Assembly (NCBI RefSeq): GCF_051622035.1
Contig: NC_135359.1
Coordinates: 26,136,001 to 26,200,000 of the forward strand
From: Arctopsyche grandis
Lineage: Eukaryota; Arthropoda; Insecta; Trichoptera; Hydropsychidae
Reading direction: 5' to 3'
DNA: 64,000 bases
This document shows positions 45,560 to 57,500 of the stretch, one piece after another. Position 1 is the stretch's first letter. Every line of letters starts with the position of its first letter. The notes below the pieces were generated by a model, which did not search any database, was not told the origin of the DNA, and saw only the letters and a program-made list of their open reading frames with translations. Made by a program: the position numbers and the translations under genes.

Positions 45560-48500
45560 CTAGGCTTCGTGTCTTATTGCCGACACCGACAGGAAAGTGA
45601 ACGCGTTCTGCAGATGAATCACAGGAATAACCGTAAACACCATATTCTTGAAGTATTCACACTTGACACGCTTCAAAGCTTTGATAATCAGTTGGACATT
45701 GGGCGATCTCGTAACCTTGTACGATATCCTCAAACATATGGCGATGTCGCTATCTTGCACAGAACTATCCCGGAGTAGTTTCCTAATTGAGTATTGAATG
45801 ACTTCGACGACCTCATCTTCAGTTATAACCGTCGCTATCAATTTGTGTTTCAAAACTGAATCTTCAGTCAAGTGGACCAACTGCGACGTCGACGGCGAAG
45901 AACCTTTAAACACACATCTCATTACAAAAATGTCTCATTCCTTCTATAATACCAACATATAAGTAAATATTACTCGTAGCAACAGAGCACAACACAGCCG
46001 ATACATTATTTTCATAATTCCATCGTCTCGTTAGAGCCACCCTGTATTCGCCGACGCTGCAACCGGTCTCCTCATCTACGATAAAACACTTTTAATAATT
46101 CCAAAACAAATCTTATATTCAATAAGCGGACGAAACATACATTCGAATCTAGAATTGTGTCGATGTGCCCAAACGTGCCATTCAATTGGAGCATCACGAG
46201 GCAATCTCGGAACGACCACATAGTCTACAATAGCATTGTTTGTATGCTCTTCCCATTGACGACGAGCTTCCATTATTAAACTTGAGTGAGACACATAACA
46301 TATTGCCTGTAAGAAAAAAAAGCATCGTTTAACATTTTGACTGCTGACCTACGACATATCGTTGTTTGCAATTTAGTCCAAGACTGTCAAAAGCATCGTT
46401 GATGACATTACAAGTAATGAACTCACCTGAACAACGTCTCTAATTTGCACTTTGGAATCGACGGCACTCAAAATCCTTTGGACGTGCCTCAAAGCTAAGC
46501 GACACTGAGACGATTCATCACCTTCCAGAAGCTTCATGTTACCGGGAATAAGCGGTATTTGCCCTGCGATGTGTATTATTTCTCCAATCTGCAATCAATC
46601 CTCAAATAAAATATGGAATATCGACATATAAATCGTCAGAGAAAAATTATAACATACTCTGACTGCTTGGCTGTAAGGACCAATGTTGGCCGGAGCCCAA
46701 TGAGATATTCCTTGAACGTGCATTGTGTGTTTTTCCAACAGATAGGCATCGCTCAGATCTTCTATGCTCGGAATTTTAAAAGCTAAAGCCTCCATGATTA
46801 CGCCGATGCCTTTTGGTAAAGGACACTCGACGCAGACCCGAGCTGGCGGGTTTGGAAAGTTAATGATGCTGATGTAACTTTTATTAAGACTAGCATACTC
46901 TCCCATATCCTTAATGTACAGTGTAATGGCACATACGTCGTTTAAAGTCAGCTCATACGACGATAGAAGTTCTAAAAAATTATGACATATTTCATTTCCG
47001 TCGTATTTTTTGCTTTAAATATATATAAAAGTGCACATTATTTTGAAATTTTAAGAAAATAATATTAAAATAAATAAATCAAACGAAGAAAAGATGTGAT
47101 TTCATAAAAAATATATCCATTTCAAAGTTTACCTACTACATAATTTATTCAATGCGTTTTCCATTGCAACATCAGGATCGCCATCGCCGACGATTCCTCC
47201 CATCCAATGCCAACCAGATTTATTAGCACATATAGAACTATTATCTTCAATATACGTTTTTTCAACTTCATATTCATCAGTATTGTTTAAACTTAAATTA
47301 TCCATCTTCATATCAAAACTAATTTTCAATTCCGGTTCATCAGATCGATTGTTCTCATTCAACTTTTCAACATTTCCGTTTTCTTCGTTGGTTCTATCTT
47401 TACTAAATAGTGATTCCTTCATATTCCCCGACTGATTATTGTCATTGAGTGAATAAATTGATTTCCGTTGTTTTGAATCTGTAAAAATTGCATCCAAAGT
47501 AATCTAATGCACATAAAATAAATTTAAACTCAAATAATTTATCTTACCAGCATCACAAATATCTACAGGTTCGTTTAAGTCAACGATAAAATCGAGAGGT
47601 CCTCTCACATGAGGGGTCGGTTTTGATCCATCAAACTGATTTAGTTTTGGTTCTAAATGCAATTTCAATAGATTTACGTAGCCAACGGGGGCGATTATAT
47701 CTTTTGATAAAATTATAACTTGAGTTTCATCCCTGAAAGCAAATTAAAACAATATTTTATTATATTATATTTTACAAAGATACTTTTATGTAATAAAGTT
47801 TTGGATTTCTATACATGTTGTTCAATTAATTGAAGAATCTGCGCAAAACAATGTTAAATTCACAAAATTTTAAATCTTAATTGGTTATTTATTAATGAGT
47901 GGACTTTAAATAATTGCATTTGTAAATCACCTTTTCCAAAAATACGTACACTACTATTTTACTTTTGAACAAAGGACAATCCAATGTAAACGTTTCATAC
48001 TCTCCACCTTCTCCACACACGTTGAGACCAAATTTTTCCTTTGCCGTGAGAAAGTGAGATTGTAAAGCCCACAGTGGTTTTCCTAAAATGGTCGGTTCTA
48101 AACCTAAGGCAGCTACCTGTAAAGCAAAGCAAAGTCCTATTAAAATATATTCTTTATAATAATAAGCACATTAAAATTTTGTAATTTGAAATAATCCAAT
48201 ACCTTTATTACTATCGAATTCACTTGACAATTTATCATCTCCTGTAATAACTCAACTTGATCCCGTTGCCACAAGTAAGCCAAAGACACGAGCCCCAAAC
48301 GGCCACACCTAGCAACAAACATCTTTAATGAAACCAACTATTTAAGGTAGCGATACCATTCTGTTATTTCAAAATGATTTTGTTTGCATAATGAAAAACT
48401 GTCAAGGATTGGGTCCTAGAGAATGGTACCGTTGACTCAATTGTATTAAGATATTAAATATTGCTTACACATTTTCAACTCTAACTCGTTGATAATCTGA

Positions 48501-48992
48501 TAAAATAGCTCCAACGGCAACACCTTCAATTTCAATATTTTCCTAAAAATTTAATTTATAAATAATCATCTATCATAAGCAGCAGAGTTAAAATATAAAT
48601 AATCTTTACAAAAAGAACTCACTTTGACCATTTTTAATAACTCGTACAGATCCTCGACTTCGTCGTTTTCAGTTTTGTTGTATATTTTACCTTTTTCTAA
48701 AGCATCGCCTTTTGTAGTTCTACGATACAATGGAAGTTCCATCGCTTCGGCAATCATTTCAATGCCTTGATGTCCCACCGTTTGATACATATAACTATCA
48801 AGTTCATCTTAAATATAAACGAAAATACAGTCAAGTGTGCATTAACATCATAATAAAATAAAAATGCTAACACATACCTCTTCCTAAAGGTTGAATATTG
48901 GCTAATGCTACAATTTCATGTCCTGCAGCAACACACTGCATCATATTATAACAGCTGTCCTTCCCGCCGCTGATCAATCCTACGACTTTCAT
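45560..48992 (-). CDS. DPH6: Diphthine-ammonia ligase with C-terminal RidA-like domains
   Basis: Twelve exons on the minus strand, 753 aa: 48992-48878, 48807-48623, 48542-48469, 48308-48203, 48116-47950, 47732-47548, 47478-47137, 46971-46658, 46588-46427, 46306-46141, 46075-45974, 45903-45560. DPH6 performs the last step of diphthamide synthesis on elongation factor 2, ATP-dependent amidation of diphthine. The N-terminal ATP-pyrophosphatase domain has the P-loop SGGKDS at residues 8-13, 'DELDSYMYQTVGH', 'GDEVEDLYELL'-like and 'ILSDYQRVRVENV' motifs and 'CGEGGEYETFTLDCPLF'. Residues about 278-370 are an Asn/Ser/Glu-rich linker. Then follow two RidA (YjgF) modules: the first ends 'PARVCVECPLPKG', the second begins 'GPYSQAVRIGEIIHIAGQIP'. 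Yeast Dph6 has the same layout; human DPH6 lacks the tail. The donor of the fifth coding exon (GTACGT at 47949-47944) was chosen to keep frame. Confidence 0.94.
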
Positions 48993-49199
48993 CTTCGGAG
49001 ATATTGTATGAGTAACGACTAATCTGAAATTGTTTAAACGATGATAAGATTGTTTACAAATATATGTATGTACATAATTTCTTATAGATGTTTACATCGT
49101 ATGATTAATTAGGACACAATTTTAAATTGAAAAATATATTTTTAAATTCGACACATAGATTTAATAGCATACATATTTTTATTATATTGATTCATTCCG

Positions 49200-50080
49200 T
49201 GGAAAAAATAAATGAAATTCTTTTGTTTTTTTTTTTTTTTATTATTGAATATCAAATTGTATTGTTTGATTGCTTACGAGAAAACCTCTGACACGTCAAC
49301 ACCATTGCTGAAATGAAAACAGTCTGCTGGGCAAAGCCAGGCACTTTAAGCTAGTTTTCAATGAATTTGTAAAAAAAATGTATACAGATATGCAAATAGG
49401 ACGAACGGTGTCACTGGACGACGTGTCACTCGTCGGGAAATAACGATCGGAGTGTAAAAGGAAAAAATTGACGATTACCGAGCGGGCGGAGGGCTGCGGC
49501 GTGAGGGGAGGGGAAGCGGGGGCGGAGCGCCACCTGCTGCGACTATTTCCGAACTATGGGAGGAGGGGATGACGACTCGGTGGCAACGAACGCCTCTATC
49601 CGATTCTCATAATCCCGATTTCTCATTATTTACTCTCGTCATTCACCTACAATTACTTTTAATACGGTCAATGCATAAATCCACTTCGTTGACTATTAAT
49701 TATATCTAAATTTACAACTGAAATTTTAAAATTTCGAGTTAAATCATAACGCTCGTGGCATCAGTTGACTAAACGTCAGTCGCCGTCTGAGATCGCACAT
49801 GTGCGCAGCTCATCCGCTGGCAAAATTTATTTTCATATTCAAGAAATTAAATGTATTTTACGGGGTATTCTTTAGTATTTTAATGCGATGTTCCCTTTTA
49901 ATCCAAGGGGCAAAAATCGAAATTTTTCAAGTTTGGTTACTTTTAATAAATTTAATAAAATATAGAAACATTTTATTCCAAGTATTCAATAAAAAATCGC
50001 ATTATCCCAATAACGGTAACCAGTCCGATGCGGGCTTACAAAAATGGACGTTCGGTGAAACGCAACTAATATATGCTATA
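49200..50080. other. DPH6/CoREST intergenic DNA with a GC-rich patch
   Basis: A GC-rich block at about 49485-49600 (GGGAGGGGAAGCGGGGGCGG) could be a distal promoter or enhancer. No exon is seen. Confidence 0.3.
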
Positions 50081-50083
50081 TGG

Positions 50084-50290
50084 GTTCGGTGATTATTCCG
50101 CACAAAGCGATCTTGCACACGTCACTAAAATCTCAATCACGGATCATCTGGTACCAGAAAATTTCATCCATCGATTGAACTATCATACTATTGAGCACTC
50201 TGTCAGATAATCCTTATTCGTGATTTTTGTGGCAAAGATTATAGTTTGCGCGATTACAATATGTGAAATAATCCATTTACCGTTTTACGA
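50084..50290 (-). mobile_element. Small MITE family B, copy C
   Basis: Reverse-complement match to 4564-4742, including GGATTATT...ATTGTAATCGCGC and GCCACAAAAATCACGAATA. GGGTTCG occurs at both edges. Confidence 0.6.
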
Positions 50291-50592
50291 TTTGGGTTCG
50301 TTTCTAGAAATTCTAATTTTCAAAGGCATCCAAGAAAGGGTTGGCAGCCTCGAACAGCATCCAAATACCCCTTAACGCTTTTTTGTGGAATTTTATTGCA
50401 TTAGTTATTCTTGAGAATCTTTGAAAGCTTGGATGTCTTGATAGTGTTGCTCTCTTGAATGCATTTATTTGATCACCCCGACCGCAGCATTCATGGAACT
50501 CCAAATAAATGCAGCTCAAATTTAATCAATACGCCAAATAAAAAACAAGTGCATAAAAACTATTTTAATAAAGCCTTAAAAATTCATACATG

Positions 50593-50762
50593 TTCAATTT
50601 GGTTCAGTGATTTTTGTGCACAAAATGCTCGCCCAAAAGTCACTAAAATCTCTATAACGGAACATTTGGCAGCCGAAAAGTCGATCATACTAACAAGAAT
50701 TCGAGTGCCAAATTGTTTTTTTGGGCGATCGCAATGTGCGTAATAATCCATTTACCGTTTAA
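50593..50762 (-). mobile_element. Small MITE family B, copy D
   Basis: Reverse-complement match to 25701-25880, sharing TTAGTATGATCGACTTTTCG and GTTCCGTTATAGAGATTTTA. It is only about 300 bp from copy C and in the same orientation. Confidence 0.6.
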
Positions 50763-51259
50763 TTTTATAAGCGAGTTCCCCGTAGTTTTTTGTTTTGTAA
50801 TTTCAATTGTAATTTTCTCACTGCAAACGAGAAGCTTTTTAGAAAATTTTCTGAAATTGACACATTAAGACACGTCATTCGTTCCATTATTTTCTATTTG
50901 ATTTGATTCGATGTCGCAAATCGTGATCTAAGTATAATTGCTCTTCGAACATGTATAATTAGCAACTTTTCGCCAGTATCACTGTCAAGTTTTAACGTTC
51001 ACGCATCGCGCATTCATCTCGACGCATGCACACGCATATTGTATTCGAATTCCGTCAACTCGTCCGGCGTCCCTTCGATCCATCCGGCTGTTCGATATAC
51101 GGATTGAGAGGAGAGTCGGCGATCCACGTGCATAGGGCGTCATCTTGTAGATGTGGCAAAGTAAACGAAAGGCAGAGAGATCCTTGAATACGCCATATCC
51201 GACGAAAGTGTGGCGGGGGGGTAAAGAGTAGGACTGGGGGCTACAGGCGGCGGCAGCAA

Positions 51260-51529
51260 TCAGTGTCGAGTGCGAGCAATCATATCGAGAGTGAGCCGCG
51301 CGGGCGACGGTCGCCAATCGTCAATCGCCAATCGCCAATCGTCTATCGTCGGTGTCTGGTGTGAGCTCTCCTCATCGTCAGCCTGGTGTCTGGTGTTCAG
51401 TGTCTGGCGGCTGGTGTCCGGTGTCCGGTGTCCGGTGTCCGGTGTCCGGTGTCCGGTGGCTGGTCGACCAGCTCTCCGACTCGTAGCGACTCTCGCCGAG
51501 TGGTGCAGCCGAAGCGAGCGGACGGAGGG
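51260..51529 (+). promoter_or_regulatory. CoREST initiator and repeat-rich leader
   Basis: TCAGT at 51260-51264 is the likely initiator. The leader contains CAATCGTC/CAATCGCC repeats (51312-51350) and six to seven perfect GTCCGGTG units (about 51415-51462), then the start codon at 51530. No TATA box was seen. Confidence 0.45.
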
Positions 51530-54500
51530 ATGGTGCTGGCGGAGAGGGGTGCGGGCGCGGGGGCGGGTGCGGGTAGCGGGGGTGGGGGCGGAGGCGCAGG
51601 CGGGGGCGCGGGTGGGGCGGAGGCGGTGCGCAACGGCCGGCGCTCGCGAGGGCCGAGCCCCAACGGACACGCCTCGCCCGACTCCAGCTCGGACGACGAC
51701 AATGGTAACTACACGCTCCACACTCCACACTCCACTCCACACTCCACACTCCACGCTTCACACTTCATACTCCACTCCTTCATCCCCGCTTCCCCACCCC
51801 TCCCCTCCCCTCCCCTCCACTCACCACCCGCCATTTCGAATCTTAGCTTCATTCATGCACTCCATTGGCTATTTTCATTCATCAATCGATTTCATCAATG
51901 AAAATCTATTCAAATTTTTTAATGCAAATTTAATTCGATTCCACTATTTCAAAAGCTTTCCATTCACGTCGTACGAAAACAAAATGGAATTTATTCAAAA
52001 ACAAAACAATCGAACTGCGTTTTAAAAAAATCTCATTCCAACTTTTAAAATGGCGATGAAAAAATGTTTTTATTTTTTTTTATTTTTAAACATTCTTCAA
52101 AGTAAATACGACTCATTTTCAAATGATTTTTTTATTTTAAGTATTTATTTTTATTTTTATTTTACATCAATATATACCAGGAAGGCCTGACAATGCGCCT
52201 TCGTAGACAATTAGTCACAAACATTGCAGCATTTTTTTTTATTAAACAGATGAACAGAACACGAAATTAACAATTAATTAACCCTTTGAGTGCTGACGTC
52301 TTAAAATTTCGCCAACATTTCCAACTAGAATTATTTAGAAATCCAATAGAAAGCATGTATAAAAATTGTAGCTAATCCAAAAAAAAAAACCCAGATAACT
52401 ACCGCCGAAGATTTCGAGCTTTGTAAGGGTGTGTTTAGACACTCTAATATATCTTACAACAATATAAAATAAACAAAAGAAATCTATTAATGAATGTATT
52501 TTTTCAAAACTTCTTCATTGTTGTTAAAATGTAATGCTCACAATCTAAAATACTCAACAGTTTGGGATTTCCATCGAGAAATTCTGCTATGATTATAAAT
52601 TCAGATATTCCGGTGTAAACCAGTCATTATAAACATTTACAAAGATTACACGACCCATGTTCAATGCATTTTTTTTTCAATGCTACTTGGAAGAGCTTAT
52701 TCGGTAGCATTCTTGTTTACATAGTACATGCTCAAAATACAACGCCTATCAAAATTGGTCAGCATTCAAAGAATTAATTAATCAATCCATTGAAACATCT
52801 ATAGATTTAAACTTGTACATATTATACGTAAATCAAATTCAGATATTTGGAACTACGAGTAGGATGATATTTGCCAATTTGGGGAACCGTTTCATTGAAA
52901 AATCAGATAAATTGACAAATTCTAATAAGAAACGATCAACTTGGAGTCACAAATATCTAAGTTTAGTCAGCAGTATTAAAGATTAGCACGGGATCGAACC
53001 CATAACCTCTCAGTGTTAAACATAACCGTAACCACCGAGGCATACTGCTGGCTTATGTATCATATATATACCAGCGATGCCTCAGTAGACGAAAGCTGAA
53101 TAAAAAACCTTCAAATCGCTCCGACTCCTCAGCTTAAGGTGGTGTACCAAATTTAACAAACTAAATTGAAAAAGAAATATACATTTTTATTTACACAGCT
53201 AATATGTAATAAAAAGCTCTGGATTTAGATGTGATTTTGCATCGTCTCCGTTTGGGTTTATTTATACATGTCTACGATCGCGCCATGCTGCCCACAATTC
53301 AGAGTTATATTTAGATGCGAAAGCTTTTATATATGTAGTAATAAAAAAATCCAAACTTAAATGCTTATATAAATAAATATATACATATGCATAATATAAT
53401 TTTGTTGTATCGACCGAATAATGAAAAGCTTTTTGACTATTTGGACTTTCACCATATTTTTTTTTTATTTGCTTTTTTTTTCATTATAGTTTGCAAACCA
53501 TTATAAATTACTGGTATCGTTTTAATTTTGATATTAAAACAATTAATACTACATATAGCTTATATTTTCTACACGCATACACATTTTAAACCACCGTCAT
53601 AGTATATTCTGTAGTCATCACCATCCGGACCGAAACAAAAATCTCCTTGGCACAATTATATCCTTATCTTCTCATCAATCCTTTATTTATTTTTATTTCC
53701 ATTCATCAATTGCACTTTATGAGCTTTTAATAGTACATACACACACATTAATATGATCGATAGTTAAAAAATGTATATAATTGTAAATTCATTTTAGTTT
53801 TTCTGTTTTATTTACATATATATATATATGAATTCTTTTGTAAATTAAAAAATAATAATTAGGGATTAGGTTTTAAATCCGAATCAAATGTGTGTGTTTG
53901 TTTGTGTGTGCGCGTCATTCATTTGTATGCTTTTCTCTCTTTGTTCCTATTGCAATCATCATCAAAACCAATCAACCACAAATCATCGCCGTTGTAAACA
54001 CCAAAAATGCAGTAGTACGATTTCCAGCTGAGAAGATACGAGTAGGCCGAGATTTTCAAGCAGTTTGTCCCGAATTAGAACCTCCAGAGGAACGGAAACC
54101 GGATCTCATCGCCGATAGAGCATTGCTCGTATGGTCGCCCACTTTGGACATAGCCGATAATAAATGTTAGTAATGATGGTTGTTAGTAATTGATCATAGC
54201 AGCTTTTTTTTTTTTATTATTATATCTGTTTAGAATTTATTTCAATGTGAATTATTTTTTTCTCACCTAGTGGATGAATATATTACCGTAGCCAAAGAGA
54301 AGTATGGTTACAATGGAGAGCAAGCCCTCGGTATGTTATTTTGGCATAAGCATGATTTGGATCGAGCTATTCTTGACTTAGCAAATTTTACACCTTTTCC
54401 TGACGAGTGGACAGTCGAAGATAAAGTGCTATTTGACCAAGCTTTTCAATTTCACGGAAAGTGTTTTCACCGCATTAGGCAAATGGTTAGTTTTTACAAA

Positions 54501-57500
54501 GAATATTTTCGTAGTGTGTGTTTTTAACTTATGATCCATCTGTTTTGAAGCATTTCAAACGATAACTCTGAATTATTTTAGTTGCCCGATAAATCTATCG
54601 CTTCTCTTGTTAAATATTATTATTCATGGAAAAAGACTAGAGCCCGCAGTTCTGCAATGGACCGATCGGCCAACACTGTCAAGCGTGAAGGCTCACCAGA
54701 TCGAAATTCTGATCGTGCATCGGACGATCGTGACTCTGATGTCGATGAAAAGGTTTGGATACTTAGTTTTGGGCGGTTGAAAATACATAATATATACGTC
54801 CTAAAAAATACCGCCTCTAATTTTCCCAATATATCAAGTCAGTTTCCTTTAATAAAATGTGCAATTGATTCATTATTATTATATAACTTTCTGTAAATAA
54901 AATTTGTTGAAAATACATCATATTTTCACATACAATTTTAGAAAAGGAAACTTTATTCAGGTACACTAATCCCTAAATTATATGAGCCCTCAACTTATGA
55001 GACCTTGCTTATATGAGATAAGTATTGTTGCTTTAAAACTATATTATTATTCTTATTAAAAAATTTAACCGATGAAATTATCTCACATTCAGTATTTTAT
55101 TGGTTTAAATTGTTAGACTAGACAAAATTATGTATTGTGAAAGCATCATGTTATATAAAGTTTGTTTCAATGTGATTTTTTACTGTTATAAGTCTTGATG
55201 TATATTCACATAATGTCAAATTATCTATAGGGAAATTTGCTTTTGAAAAGTTATATTATAAATTCTATTTACCCTATTATAATCATTTAAATATAAATTG
55301 ATTTTTATTATTATTAAATATTGCATCCTTAGAGCATAATGGCGATATATCCTCAATAAATCAAGACAGCATTTTTAATAAAAAGACCTCAAACTCAATA
55401 TAAAATTGATATTTTCTTAGTATTTCGCCCGTTGATGTTTCAAAGGGTGTTTCTGGAATGGAATTGATTTGTGATTTGGTAATAAAAGTTAAAACTTTAT
55501 TCCGACACAATGTGGACTTATTTCCGTAGTGCTCTAAGGACGCGACATATTCCAACTTTTTTTAAAAATCATATTACACATGCTTTCCATACATAGCTAT
55601 TATGTATGTATTATTATTTTTTGCATCTTTTCTGTTTTACTGGTTTTATATATACATATATAATTAAAATGAGCACATATTCTCGGTAACTAGTACCTCA
55701 TGTCAAAATGATTTCATAATGTTGGAGTGACTGAACATTTTTTTTTACCTAGTTGTATTTAAATTTAGAAAGTTATTGTATTGCTATCATTTAAATTGTG
55801 TGTGATGATAGTGAGATGAGATGAAAAATTTTACTATGTAGGTCGGTGAAGGCAACGGAGAGGGGTGGTGTACCGCATGTGGTATCCTTTGCAACAAAAT
55901 GATGCCCCACAATGCACATAAACTTTGCAATGCCTGCCACGCACACGCCAGGTGTGTACAGATACAAACTGTCTTATTTCTTTATTTATTTTTCTTTTGA
56001 AAAAAAAAATTATAATTTTTTAAACCCTATTTAATAATTATTAGTATCTTACCATTTTGAAATTAGGAAGAATTAGTGTAAACGTAAATTGATTATGCTA
56101 TAAATGCACCAGTTCCTGATTCTGTTTTGTTCATGCTTGTTATTATACACATGTAAATATAATGTTTGCTAATTTGAATAAGTGATATATTAATATATAT
56201 ATAGTGCAATTAATTACACATTGAAATATGTTTTGTTTAATCAAATGTAATGATTTGGCTTTAATAATAATTGAAATAAAACCCACACACAGGCGTACTG
56301 GCAGTTTGCGTCCAGTGTGCGGACCTGTATCGAGACGCGGAGGTCCAAAGCAAGCACGTTTTAAGCACAAGTTGCCGCGTGGTATTTATATCAACCATGA
56401 CGATCTAATAGCAATGGCTAATGGATCTCAAACGGCAGCACAGTTGCATCTCCCGCCTGGCGATGGAAGTAATGTCAACAACAACGGTGCTATGCTAGGG
56501 TATCATCCAACATCGCTAAATCAAGGGGACTTTATGCTCAAGGCGATGGATAGAGAAATTTGTTCGATTAAAAGACAAGTAAGCCCTATATTTGTCGGGG
56601 GCTTTAGGGCCGGTACTATGAAATGTATATAAGACTCACCCACGACTTTTTTTATGATTATTATTTTTTTTTTCGTGTGCTTTACGTTTTTTGAGCGTGC
56701 ACACGCTCCTGTGTGCAGTGTCCGCATGCATTAAATGCTTTTATACCTTCGTAGGTTTTTTTGACTCGATGATTTGATCGTTTCCAACGCTGTTAGTGTC
56801 GGCCCGTGATGGAATCGTTGCTTGTATCGTGCCGATGCTGACGCGGCGTTGGAAGCTTGCTTTTCGTCTATCTGACTTGCTTTTGTTACGGTGCATTTTT
56901 GCACAATATATAGATTTAATTGCAATTTTAATTTAACATATGATGTTTTCATTTGAAAATATACTCAATTTTGATGTGATAAAAACATTATAAAATTACA
57001 CCGAGCAACATATATCACGTTTTTTACTTACCGGAGCGGAGACTTATCTAACTTTACTAAGTTTGACCCACTTAATTTTCATATTACAATGCTTTTTGAC
57101 TTTTGCAGTCTTTAACTTAAAATCTTATATTGCTGTGCCTAAAGTGAGTATTGGAATCAATAATCAGGTGTTTTCTTTGTTGACTGTAATTTTTTATTGC
57201 TTTAAAATATGTATAATTGATTATCTAGCAAATTTTAAGTTAGAAATATATTTTTTTCTCGAGCTATAATGAATTTATTGAACCAGTTCTATATTTCACT
57301 ACGTTTATAAAGGTTGGTTTTCAGTCTCAATATTTTTTTTTATTTTATCTTTCGAACGGTAAATGATTTTAAATTATAATACGAAATGTTCTAGGCGGGG
57401 CGAGGCACACTTAATCTTGCTCTTGCATCATGTATAAGATCATAACAATAGCATTTTTTCACCTAATTTAAAATCATTTACCGCTCAAATTAGTACGTTC

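Noticed and set aside
51260-52025. Several long open frames on both strands around CoREST exon 1
   Set aside because: They run through minisatellites and past the exon 1 donor; only the frame starting at 51530 joins the downstream ELM2 exon.
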